From: an uncultured Oscillibacter sp.
GTDB taxonomy: Bacteria; Bacillota; Clostridia; Oscillospirales; Oscillospiraceae
Length of the DNA: 64,000 bases
Assembly: GCA_910584075.1 (NCBI GenBank)
Contig: CAJTZI010000003.1
Location: 1-64,000 of the forward strand
Direction: 5' to 3'
How positions within the stretch are numbered: position 1 is the stretch's first letter; the number at the start of each line of letters is the position of its first letter. This document shows, one piece after another, positions 1-7,373 of the stretch. The notes under the pieces are model-generated. The model made no database searches and had not been told where the DNA came from. It saw only the letters and a list, made by a program, of their open reading frames with translations. Both the position numbers and the translations under genes were made by a program.

Positions 1-376
1 CGCTGAAATAGCGGGTTTTCTCATGTCTTCCCGTCCCATCCCGGTTTATCCCGCGTTTCTCAAATATCCTGTCTCTCTACAATAGATGTGGGGGAGACAT
101 GGATCTCCCGGCGGGCCTGCATGTCAGGAGAACTCAGCCCGGGGAATGGCGGCATACTTTGCCCGTCTTGGCAAAGTATGCCGCGCATTCCGCCGCCAAA
201 TTCAGATCCTCCGGAGAAGAGTTTCTGGCGGCAGGCGTCTTTGATCGGCACTCCTAATGCCATACCGGCACCGCAGACATGGATGATCCGATTATATCCG
301 CTTTCCGGTTTTACTGCATGCTGTTTTCCGAAGACGCGGCAGCCGCCGGGCATGGCGGAAAATCCGCCTGGGAGGG
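1..376. other. Downstream flank of pyrG, no convincing gene
   Basis: No open frame here has a good ribosome site or a recognisable product. The notable content is a long inverted repeat at 143-191, listed separately. A smaller inverted repeat, GGCGGA/TCCGCC, lies about 20 bases beyond the pyrG stop and has no T-tract, so it is a poor terminator. Confidence 0.5.
143..191. repeat. Long near-perfect inverted repeat
   Basis: The inner arms 151-163 and 170-182 (GGCATACTTTGCC and its complement) are perfect over 13 bp with a 6-base loop. The stem continues outward to GGAATG/CATTCC with a single bulged base, about 21 pairs in all. There is no T-tract on either side, so it does not look like a normal terminator. 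It could be a structured RNA element, a processing site or a small dispersed repeat. This window has no second copy that I can see. Confidence 0.8.
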
Positions 377-1984
377 TTACTGCTTTTGACCGGTCTCCAG
401 TGCCGCTTTGACAAATCCGAGAAACAATGGATGGGGTCGGTCGGGACGGCTTTTGAACTCCGGGTGGAACTGAGCTGCCACGAACCAGGGGTGCTCCGGC
501 AGCTCCACCACCTCCACCAGGCGGCCGTCGGGGGAGGTACCTGCCAAAACAAGCCCCGCCGCCTGGAGAGCCCCCCGGAAATCGTTGTTGAACTCGTAGC
601 GGTGGCGGTGGCGCTCGGAGATTTCCGCCGCGCCATAGAGCGCGCGGCTGCGGGTGTCCTCCGCCAGGACGCAGGGATCGCGGCCCAGGCGCATGGTGCC
701 ACCTTTTTCAGTGACGTTCGTCTGGTCCGGCATCAGGTCGATGACCGGGTGCTTTGCGGCGGGGTCGAACTCCGTGGAGTTGGCGTCCTCCCAGCCCAGC
801 ACATGGCGGGCAAACTCCACCACCGCCATCTGCATGCCCAGACAGATGCCCAGGTAAGGGATACCGCTTTCCCGGGCATACTGAATGGCGGCGATCATGC
901 CCTCGACGCCCCGCCCGCCGAAGCCCCCGGGCACCAGCACGCCGGCGCAGCCCGCCAGGGCTGCCGCCGCGCTCTCCGCCGTCAGTTCGCCGGAGTCCAC
1001 CCACAGAATCTCCACCACGGCGTCGTTGGCGGTGCCGGCGTGGTTCAGAGATTCCACCACGGAGAGGTAGGCGTCGTGGAGCTGAGTGTACTTTCCTACC
1101 AGAGCGATGCGCACCCGCCGGCTGGCCGCCTTTTCCCGCTTCACCATGGCGGTCCACTCCCGCAGATCCGGCCGGTGGGTAATCAGGCCCAGCTTCCGGC
1201 AGACCGCTTCGTCCAGCCCCTCCTCCGCCATCAGCAGGGGCACCTCGTACAGCGTGGAGGCGGTGGCGTTTTGGATGACGCAGTCCGGCTGGACGTTGCA
1301 GAACAGGGCGATCTTCTGCCGCACGTCCTCCGTGATGGGGGCGTCGCACCGGCACACCAGGATGTCCGGCTGGATGCCCAGGGACAGCAGCTCTTTCACG
1401 GAGTGCTGAGTGGGTTTGGATTTCAGCTCCCCGGAGCCGGGAACTTGGACAATGAGGGACACATGGATGAACACCACATCCCCCAGGGGACGCTCTGAGC
1501 GCACCTGGCGGATGGCCTCCAGGAAGGGCTGGGACTCGATATCCCCCACGGTGCCGCCGATCTCGCAGATCACCACGTCCACGTCCTCGCCGGCCATGGC
1601 GTAGACACGCTCCTTGATCTCGCCTGTGATGTGGGGAATGATCTGAACTGTGGCCCCCAGGTAATCTCCCCGGCGCTCCCGGTTCAGCACGGACCAGTAG
1701 ATCTTGCCGGAGGAGACGGAGCTGCTGCCGGAGAGGTCCTCATCCACAAACCGCTCGTAGTGGCCCAGGTCCAAATCCGTCTCCGCGCCGTCCTCGGTGA
1801 CAAAGACCTCCCCGTGCTGGTAAGGGCTCATGGTGCCGGGGTCCACATTGATATAGGGATCGAATTTCTGGTTCCGCACCCGGAGGCCCCGCTGCTTCAA
1901 AAGCCGCCCCAGGGACGCAGCGCAGATGCCCTTGCCCAGGCCCGATACCACGCCGCCGGTGACAAATACAAATTTTGTTTTCAT
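377..1984 (-). CDS. pyrG: CTP synthase
   Basis: Makes CTP from UTP, ATP and glutamine in the cytoplasm. The 535-residue protein has the usual family length. It opens with the synthetase motif TKFVFVTGGVVSGLGKG and ends with a class I glutamine amidotransferase domain whose nucleophile cysteine is in the motif YLGICLGMQ. The frame is open for 18 codons further upstream, but the ATG at 1984 is chosen because GAGGTGA stands just before it and the protein then begins at the conserved MKTKFVFVTGG. It is transcribed alone from a strong promoter about 250 bases upstream, through a leader that contains a terminator, so expression is probably attenuated. Identity is certain; the regulation is inferred. 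Confidence 0.97.
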   Translation of the reverse strand: MKTKFVFVTGGVVSGLGKGICAASLGRLLKQRGLRVRNQKFDPYINVDPGTMSPYQHGEVFVTEDGAETDLDLGHYERFVDEDLSGSSSVSSGKIYWSVLNRERRGDYLGATVQIIPHITGEIKERVYAMAGEDVDVVICEIGGTVGDIESQPFLEAIRQVRSERPLGDVVFIHVSLIVQVPGSGELKSKPTQHSVKELLSLGIQPDILVCRCDAPITEDVRQKIALFCNVQPDCVIQNATASTLYEVPLLMAEEGLDEAVCRKLGLITHRPDLREWTAMVKREKAASRRVRIALVGKYTQLHDAYLSVVESLNHAGTANDAVVEILWVDSGELTAESAAAALAGCAGVLVPGGFGGRGVEGMIAAIQYARESGIPYLGICLGMQMAVVEFARHVLGWEDANSTEFDPAAKHPVIDLMPDQTNVTEKGGTMRLGRDPCVLAEDTRSRALYGAAEISERHRHRYEFNNDFRGALQAAGLVLAGTSPDGRLVEVVELPEHPWFVAAQFHPEFKSRPDRPHPLFLGFVKAALETGQKQ

Positions 1985-2086
1985 GACATTCACCTCGCTA
2001 CAATTCATTACGGTCTTGGAAAATTTCACGGAATTCATACCCGAGCGCCCAAAAGGGAGCGTCTGTGCCAGACCCGCTCAGTGCAC

Positions 2087-2164
2087 AATAAAAAACCACC
2101 GCGGGAGCGTCGCAGGGGGTGAGAAATCCCAGTCTCTTTCGGGACTCTCAGCTGCGATCCGCGG
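2087..2164 (-). terminator. Terminator inside the pyrG leader (candidate attenuator)
   Basis: On the minus strand, CCGCG...CGCAG pairs with CTGCG...CGCGG, and inside it TGAGA/TCTCA and TCCC/GGGA pair, giving one long hairpin followed by TTTTTTATTG. No gene lies upstream on this strand between the promoter and this hairpin, so it must act on the pyrG transcript itself. It resembles the leader terminators of regulated pyrimidine genes, but I do not see the 5' C-rich start used by Bacillus pyrG. Confidence 0.7.
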
Positions 2165-2191
2165 TGTTTTCCGTCGGTGTTTGATTGTCGC

Positions 2192-2209
2192 TTGCGGCGT
2201 GTGCCGCAA
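2192..2209 (-). promoter_or_regulatory. Early hairpin in the pyrG leader
   Basis: TTGCGGC-acac-GCCGCAA is a perfect 7-bp stem 20-37 bases after the expected transcription start and before the leader terminator. The nearby CCGCG-rich segment could pair alternatively with the 5' arm of the terminator. That competition would make an antiterminator, but it is only inferred. Confidence 0.4.
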
Positions 2210-2235
2210 ATCGCGGCGTTCCAAAATACCTTCCA

Positions 2236-2264
2236 ACTATACCACCCCGCTTTTTTCCTGTCAA
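2236..2264 (-). promoter_or_regulatory. pyrG promoter
   Basis: On the minus strand, TTGACA (2264-2259) and TATAGT (2241-2236) are separated by exactly 17 bp, which is close to the sigma-A consensus. Transcription should start near 2229, leaving a leader of about 245 bases before pyrG. Confidence 0.8.
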
Positions 2265-2347
2265 CGAAAAGTTTGGTTTGAGGCGGTTTTGCCGGAAGTA
2301 CACAAGGACGGCGAAAAACGGGGAGGGCTATTTGTCAAAAGCGACGG

Positions 2348-2376
2348 TTGACTTTATCCCTTTAAAGCTATATTCT
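2348..2376 (+). promoter_or_regulatory. Promoter of the ABC importer genes
   Basis: TTGACT (2348-2353), 17 bp, TATTCT (2371-2376). It starts a short leader of about 50 bases ending in the AAGGAGAG ribosome site of the binding-protein gene. It is divergent from the pyrG promoter. Confidence 0.75.
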
Positions 2377-2434
2377 GTAAAAGAATTGGAGAGACATCTC
2401 TCACGATCCAAACAACCATAAGGAGAGATCAACG

Positions 2435-3454
2435 ATGAAAAAGAAGATTTTTGCTCTGCTCCTGGCCGCTGTAATGGTCATGAGCCTGGCCGCCTGCGGC
2501 GGCAATGACAGCGGCAATACCGCCGATCCGGCCCCCTCCGCGGATCCCGCCGCCCCGGCGGAGAACAACGAGCCCGCCGGCGAAACCTACAAGGTGGGCA
2601 TCTGCCAGCTGGCGCCCCACCCGGCCCTGGACGCCGCCACCGAGGGATTCACCGACGCCCTGAATGAAAAGCTCCCCGGTCAGGTGAAAATCGATCCCAA
2701 GAACGCCGCCGGCGACACCCCCACCTGCGGCACGATTATCAACGGCTTTGTCTCCAGCGGTGTGGACCTGATTATGGCCAACGCCACCGCGCCCCTCCAG
2801 GCCGCCGCCTCCGCCACCGCCGACATCCCGGTGCTGGGCACCTCCATCACCGAGTACGGTGTGGCCCTGGGCATTGAAAACTTCACCGGCACCGTGGGCA
2901 GCAACGTCTCCGGCACCTCTGACCTGGCCCCCCTGGACCAGCAGGCGGAGATGATCAAGGAGTGGTACCCCGACGCCAAGACCGTGGGACTGATCTTCTG
3001 CTCCGCCGAGCCCAACAGCCAGTATCAGGTGGACAATGTCCAGACCTATCTGGAGGGCATGGGCTACGCCTGCACCCAGTATCCCTTCTCCGACACCAAC
3101 GACATGGCCTCCGTGGTCCAGAACGCCGCCGACAACAGCGACGTGCTGTACGTTCCCACCGACAACACCGCCGCCAACAACGCCGGCATCATCGACAACA
3201 TCTGCCGGGGCGTGAAGCCCGTGTTCGCCGGCGAGGAGGGAATCTGCAGCGGCTGCGGCGTGGCTACTCTGTCCATCAGCTACTACGACATCGGCTACAA
3301 GACCGGCGAGATGGCCGCGGACATCCTCACCGGCAAGGCCGATGTTGCCGAGATGCCCATCGAGTACGCCCCCCAGTTTGTGAAGAAGTACAACCCCGCC
3401 ACCTGCGAGGCCCTGGGACTCACGGTTCCCGAGGGCTATGAGGTCTGCGGCTAA
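2435..3454 (+). CDS. ABC transporter substrate-binding lipoprotein (TrpX-like family)
   Basis: A 339-residue extracytoplasmic binding protein. It has a lipoprotein signal peptide with the lipobox LAAC and lipidated Cys21, then a low-complexity linker rich in Ala, Pro and Asp, then a periplasmic-binding-like fold of the family linked to TrpX/TrpY/TrpZ importers. AAGGAGAG precedes the ATG by a normal distance. A permease and an ATPase follow, and a terminator between this gene and the permease probably lets the binding protein be made in excess. The substrate cannot be told from sequence; aromatic amino acids or similar small molecules are possible. Confidence 0.9.
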   Translation: MKKKIFALLLAAVMVMSLAACGGNDSGNTADPAPSADPAAPAENNEPAGETYKVGICQLAPHPALDAATEGFTDALNEKLPGQVKIDPKNAAGDTPTCGTIINGFVSSGVDLIMANATAPLQAAASATADIPVLGTSITEYGVALGIENFTGTVGSNVSGTSDLAPLDQQAEMIKEWYPDAKTVGLIFCSAEPNSQYQVDNVQTYLEGMGYACTQYPFSDTNDMASVVQNAADNSDVLYVPTDNTAANNAGIIDNICRGVKPVFAGEEGICSGCGVATLSISYYDIGYKTGEMAADILTGKADVAEMPIEYAPQFVKKYNPATCEALGLTVPEGYEVCG

Positions 3455-3488
3455 ACCGCATGGGCGAATCGGTTTTATAGCGAGTGAA

Positions 3489-3526
3489 AACAGCGGGGAA
3501 GGGACTTCCCTTTCCCGCTGTTTTTT
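3489..3526 (+). terminator. Partial terminator after the binding-protein gene
   Basis: AACAGCGGGGAAGGG pairs with CCCTTTCCCGCTGTT with one G-T pair, and a run of T follows. It stands inside the importer cluster, so read-through past it would set the lower level of permease and ATPase. Confidence 0.8.
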
Positions 3527-3568
3527 GCTATGCTGTGTTTTGCAGCTTAACACAGGGAGGAAAAGAGA

Positions 3569-4519
3569 ATGACTGTCTTTCTCAACGCGCTGCCGGGGGC
3601 GGTGTCCCAGGGCCTGATCTGGGGCATTATGGCCATCGGCGTATACCTGACCTACAAAATCCTGGACATTGCGGACCTGACGGTGGACGGCTCCTTCTGC
3701 ACCGGCGGCGCGGTGTTTGTGATGCTCTTCACCCAGGGTGTGGGCGTCTGGCCGGCGATGCTGGCCGCTTTGCTGGCGGGAATGCTGGCGGGACTGGTAT
3801 CGGGCCTTTTGAACGCGGCCTGCGGCATCCCGGCCATTCTCTGCGGTATTCTGACCCAGCTGGGGCTCTACTCCGTCAATATGGCCATCATGGATTTCAA
3901 GGCGTCGGTGGCCATCAATGTCACCCAGGCGGGCACCCTGGAGAAACTGCTGGTCTCTCTGCGGTTTGTCCAAGGGGCCATTAAGGGGGATTTTCCCATC
4001 TGGCGTCACCCCATCCTGGTGGTGGGCCTGTTTACGGCGGGCCTGATCGCCCTGCTGTACGGCTTTTTTGGCACGGAGCTGGGCTGCGCCATGCGGGCCA
4101 CGGGCTCCAACGGCAATATGGCCCGGGCCCAGGGCATCAACACCGACTTTTGCAAGGTATTGGGTCTGATGGTCTCCAACGGCCTAGTGGCCCTGTCGGG
4201 GGCGCTCCTCTGCCAGTACAACGGCGCCAATGAGATCAACGTGGGCCGGGGTGCCATCGTCATCGGCCTGGCCGCCGTCATCATCGGCGACGTGCTGTTC
4301 TCCAAGCTGTTCCGGAACTTTGCGCTGAAGCTGCTGGCAGTGGTCATCGGCGCCATCATCTACTATATCGTTCTCCAGGCGGTGCTGGCCATGGGACTGA
4401 ACCCCAACTACCTCAAGCTCCTCTCCGCCCTGGTGGTGGCGGTGTTCCTGTCCCTGCCCTACTGGAAGGGCCGCTATTTCGCAAGGCCCGTGAAGAAGGG
4501 AGGCGCCGCAAATGCTTGA
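3569..4519 (+). CDS. ABC transporter permease
   Basis: A 316-residue integral membrane protein with about eight hydrophobic segments, of the branched-chain-type permease family (BPD_transp_2) that pairs with TrpX-like binding proteins. The N-terminal part carries the motif LTYKILDIADLTVDGSF typical of this subgroup. The ribosome site AGGGAGGAAAAGAGA lies before the ATG. Its end overlaps the ATPase gene by 8 bases, which points to translational coupling. It forms the channel of the importer together with the lipoprotein upstream. Confidence 0.9.
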   Translation: MTVFLNALPGAVSQGLIWGIMAIGVYLTYKILDIADLTVDGSFCTGGAVFVMLFTQGVGVWPAMLAALLAGMLAGLVSGLLNAACGIPAILCGILTQLGLYSVNMAIMDFKASVAINVTQAGTLEKLLVSLRFVQGAIKGDFPIWRHPILVVGLFTAGLIALLYGFFGTELGCAMRATGSNGNMARAQGINTDFCKVLGLMVSNGLVALSGALLCQYNGANEINVGRGAIVIGLAAVIIGDVLFSKLFRNFALKLLAVVIGAIIYYIVLQAVLAMGLNPNYLKLLSALVVAVFLSLPYWKGRYFARPVKKGGAANA

Positions 4520-5306
4520 GATCAAGGAGATCTGGAAGACCTTCAACGCCGGGACCGTCAACGAGAAGCAGGCCCTGCGGGGGGTGAGCCTTACCCTGAA
4601 CGAGGGGGACTTCTGCACCGTCATCGGCGGCAACGGCGCCGGAAAGAGCACCATGCTCAACGCCGTGGCCGGCACCTGGTCTGTGGACCAGGGCGCCATC
4701 TCCATCGGCGGCACGGATGTCACCCACCTGCCGGAGCACAGGCGGGCGGCCTTCATCGGCCGGGTGTTCCAGGACCCTATGATGGGTACCGCGCCCACCA
4801 TGCAGATCGTGGAGAACCTGGCCCTGGCGGCCCGCCGGGGTCAGAAGCGGGGGCTTCGGTGGGGCCTCACCAAGACCGAGAAGGACCGGTACCAGGAGAT
4901 GCTCAGCGGTCTGGGACTTGGCCTGGAGGACCGGCTCACCAGCAAGGTGGGCCTTCTCTCCGGCGGCCAGCGTCAGGCGCTGACGCTGCTGATGGCCTCT
5001 TTGAAAAAGCCCAAGCTCCTGTTTCTGGACGAGCACACCGCCGCTCTGGACCCCAAGACCGCCGCCAAAGTGCTGGAGCTGTCCGACAAGATTGTGGCGG
5101 AGAATCATCTGACCACGATGATGGTTACCCACAACATGAAGGACGCCATTGTCCACGGCAACCGGCTGATTATGATGTACGACGGAAAGATCGTCATTGA
5201 TGTCTCCGGCGAGGAGAAGAAGAAGCTCACCGTCCCCCAGCTGCTGGAGCTGTTCAGCAAAGTCAGCGGGTCCGACGAGGCGGACGACAAGCTGCTGCTT
5301 TCCTGA
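4512..5306 (+). CDS. ABC transporter ATP-binding protein
   Basis: A 264-residue ATPase that drives the importer. Walker A (GGNGAGKST) is at residues 39-47, the signature LSGGQ at 149-153 and Walker B (LLFLDE) at 169-174, followed by the D-loop and a switch histidine in MMVTHNM. All catalytic elements are present. The ATG lies inside the end of the permease gene. A decayed copy of the last 36 or so bases of this gene is found about 157 bases downstream. Confidence 0.93.
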   Translation: MLEIKEIWKTFNAGTVNEKQALRGVSLTLNEGDFCTVIGGNGAGKSTMLNAVAGTWSVDQGAISIGGTDVTHLPEHRRAAFIGRVFQDPMMGTAPTMQIVENLALAARRGQKRGLRWGLTKTEKDRYQEMLSGLGLGLEDRLTSKVGLLSGGQRQALTLLMASLKKPKLLFLDEHTAALDPKTAAKVLELSDKIVAENHLTTMMVTHNMKDAIVHGNRLIMMYDGKIVIDVSGEEKKKLTVPQLLELFSKVSGSDEADDKLLLS

Positions 5307-5454
5307 GCCGCTGACTGGGGCCCCGCAGAGAGGGAGCTTGGGCCGGGGCGGATTCACTCCGCCCGGGGCAAATCAGATTTTCCGAGCCCCCGGACGGTCG
5401 GGAGGCCGTTTGAGGCGGCAGCGGATCCGGCGAGGCGGACAACAAGCTGCCGCT
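5262..5454 (+). repeat. Direct repeat: decayed copy of the ATPase 3' end
   Basis: Bases 5262-5297, near the end of the ATPase gene, and 5419-5454 in the spacer align without gaps, with four differences in 36 positions by eye. The downstream copy is not part of a gene. This looks like an old tandem duplication of the gene end, or a rearrangement scar. Confidence 0.6.
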
Positions 5455-5475
5455 GTGGCAAACAATGCCAACCGC

Positions 5476-5507
5476 GCGGCGGGGAGAGCTCCCCGCCGTC
5501 TTTTTTT
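5476..5507 (+). terminator. Terminator of the ABC importer genes
   Basis: GGCGGGGAG pairs with CTCCCCGCC and is followed by TCTTTTTTT. It separates the importer genes from the fumarylacetoacetase-family gene. Confidence 0.8.
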
Positions 5508-5531
5508 CACAGGACGAAAGGAGAAGATTCC

Positions 5532-6374
5532 ATGAAGCTGGTCACCTATCTTCAAAACGGGGAGGAGTATGTGGGCCTCCTGGAGGGCGGTGCCGTCCGG
5601 CCCCTGCCCTGCCCCGATATGAACACCTTGATTGAACACGGGGACTTGGCGGGCATTGCCGCCCGGGCCGGAGCGGAGACGCCCCTGAAGGCGGTTACCC
5701 TGCTGGCTCCCATCCCGCGGCCCCGGCAGGACGTCATCTGCCTGGGCATGAATTACAAGGCCCACTTGGCGGAGGCCGCCGGCTATGACGCGGAGGCCTT
5801 CGCCAAGGAAAAGCCCGTGGCGGTCTACTTCTCCAAGAGGGTGACGGAGGCCGTGCCGCCGGAGGGCCTGATTCAGAGCCATCCGGGTCTGGTGGAACGG
5901 CTGGACTACGAGGCGGAGCTGGCAGTCATCCTGGGCAGGACCGCCCGGAATGTCAGGGCGGCGGAGGCAGGGGAGTACATTTTTGGCTATACCATCGTCA
6001 ACGACGTCTCCGCCCGGGACGTGCAGACGGGCCACAAGCAGTGGTATTTCGGCAAGAGCCTGGACGGCTTCACCCCCATGGGGCCCTGTATTGTCACAGC
6101 GGAGGAGCTTCCCTTCCCGCCGGCCCTGGACATCTCCGCCAGGGTAAACGGGGAGGTGCGGCAGGAGGCGAATACGGCGTGGCTGATCAACTCTATCGGC
6201 GAGGTGCTGGAGGAGCTGACGGCGGGCATGACGCTGCTGCCGGGGACCGTCATCGCGACGGGCACTCCCGCCGGAGTGGGCATGGGCTTTGACCCGCCGA
6301 AGTTTTTGAAGTCCGGCGACGTGGTGGAGTGTGAGATTGAGGGGATCGGCGTTTTGCGGAATACTGTGGAGTAA
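5532..6374 (+). CDS. Fumarylacetoacetate hydrolase family protein
   Basis: A 280-residue cytoplasmic metal enzyme of the FAH superfamily, whose members hydrolyse acylpyruvates or isomerise or decarboxylate 2-oxo acids. A short N-terminal domain is followed by the catalytic fold with the metal ligands in YEAELAV (Glu127 and Glu129) and NDVSARD (Asp158), then the late motif TGTPAGVG. The ribosome site AAAGGAGAAG fits the ATG. It is the nearest gene after the importer but lies behind a terminator, so a shared role is only a guess. The exact substrate is unknown. Confidence 0.9.
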   Translation: MKLVTYLQNGEEYVGLLEGGAVRPLPCPDMNTLIEHGDLAGIAARAGAETPLKAVTLLAPIPRPRQDVICLGMNYKAHLAEAAGYDAEAFAKEKPVAVYFSKRVTEAVPPEGLIQSHPGLVERLDYEAELAVILGRTARNVRAAEAGEYIFGYTIVNDVSARDVQTGHKQWYFGKSLDGFTPMGPCIVTAEELPFPPALDISARVNGEVRQEANTAWLINSIGEVLEELTAGMTLLPGTVIATGTPAGVGMGFDPPKFLKSGDVVECEIEGIGVLRNTVE

Positions 6375-6778
6375 AAGAGGAGATTGCTAAAGTTTAGGGC
6401 CGCCCTTTTCAAAGGGCGGTGGGGGTGCAGGGGGCACCCCCTGCGGTTTCGCGCGAAGCGCGGACAGAGGCGCAGCAAAGCTGCCCCATACAGGAGAATG
6501 AAAAATGATGCGGCTGTGACAGCCGCATCATTTTTGCGTATTTGGTGGTTCTATGGCCGGGGATCAGTGCACACCAAGTGAGGGGACGATGCGAAGAGAG
6601 CTTCTGGAGAAGGACGCTGTTTGCCGCCCTTTGGGCGGCAAGGGCACGCTCACTTGCAGAGTTTTTTGCTTCGCACAGCAAAAAACGGGGGTTGGGAGTT
6701 TCGCGCCGTGGGCGGCGCGACCCGGGAATTTGCCCCGGGATTCCACAAGCCCTTGAAAAGGCTTGTGCGAAACTTTTA
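6375..6778. other. Hairpin-rich spacer
   Basis: No gene. The spacer holds a series of short perfect inverted repeats, with stems built on CCGCCCTTT/AAAGGGCGG, GGGGGTGC/GCACCCCC, GCCGCCC/GGGCGGC, GTTTTTTGCT/AGCAAAAAAC, CCCGGG.../CCCGGG and ACAAGCC/GGCTTGT. A bidirectional terminator sits at 6501-6535. The repeated style suggests two copies of a small structured intergenic element on either side of the terminator. Confidence 0.5.
6501..6535. terminator. Bidirectional terminator
   Basis: AAAAATGATGCGGCT pairs with AGCCGCATCATTTTT, with A-runs on one side and T-runs on the other, so it can stop transcripts from both directions. It ends the FAH-family transcript. Confidence 0.8.
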
Positions 6779-7315
6779 TCAAATTCCCCGTTTTCGGTCC
6801 GGCAGAAGGATGATCTCCCCGCTCCGCCGTGTAGCGTTCAAATCAATCAGCCGCTGATTGGAACTCCCCCGAAACCGCAGTCCGATGTTTTTCAGCTCCT
6901 TCACAAACCGTCCATCCACCAGCACATCCACCAGTGCCAGCATCTCATCCGTCGCCTCACACCGGGGGTGGCTCCCCTCCGTCAGCAGCTCCTCATACGT
7001 AAACCCCGTAAAACTCCAGATGTTCTTCTCCGGAAACTGCCCCCGCACCCGGCGGAGGAACGGCACCAGCGCCCGCTGGTTCTCCGGCTCAAAGGGCTCG
7101 CCTCCCAGCAGCGTCAGACCGTTGATGTACTCCGGAGCCAGCAGGGAGAGAAGCCGCTCCTCCGTCTCCGCCGTGAAGGGCTGGCCATAGGTAAAATCCC
7201 AGGTCTGGGGCTGGAAGCAGTGGGGACAGCGGTTGGTGCAGCCGGAGACGAACAGCGTCACCCGTACCCCTTCGCCGTTGGCGATGTCGCAGTCTTTGAT
7301 CTCACCGTAGTACAT
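6779..7315 (-). CDS. nrdG: Anaerobic ribonucleotide reductase activating protein
   Basis: A 178-residue radical SAM enzyme that installs the glycyl radical on NrdD. The iron-sulfur motif CxxxCxxC is at Cys26, Cys30 and Cys33 (VSGCTNRCPHC), and the glycine-rich GGEP motif follows in LLGGEPFEP. The frame is open for 41 codons upstream, overlapping nrdD, but the ATG at 7315 has AAGGAGG at the right distance and gives the family N-terminus MYYGEIKDCDI. It lies 58 bases after nrdD in the same direction, so both are surely co-transcribed. Confidence 0.95.
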   Translation of the reverse strand: MYYGEIKDCDIANGEGVRVTLFVSGCTNRCPHCFQPQTWDFTYGQPFTAETEERLLSLLAPEYINGLTLLGGEPFEPENQRALVPFLRRVRGQFPEKNIWSFTGFTYEELLTEGSHPRCEATDEMLALVDVLVDGRFVKELKNIGLRFRGSSNQRLIDLNATRRSGEIILLPDRKRGI

Positions 7316-7373
7316 GGGGCCTCCTTGATGAAAAGAGGCGGGGCTTTGCCCCGCCCCTTGTATTTTGGGGAAA

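Noticed and set aside
60..353. 97-codon frame on the minus strand after pyrG
   Set aside because: No ribosome site, no known domain, and it runs through the perfect palindrome at 143-191.
1984..2230. T-box riboswitch before pyrG
   Set aside because: The leader has a terminator but I see no T-box sequence (AGGGTGG-type) or specifier stem, and pyrG is not a known T-box target.
3569..5306. Complete tryptophan import system named TrpXYZ
   Set aside because: The family fits, but no tryptophan-specific residue or leader was seen, so only the family is stated.
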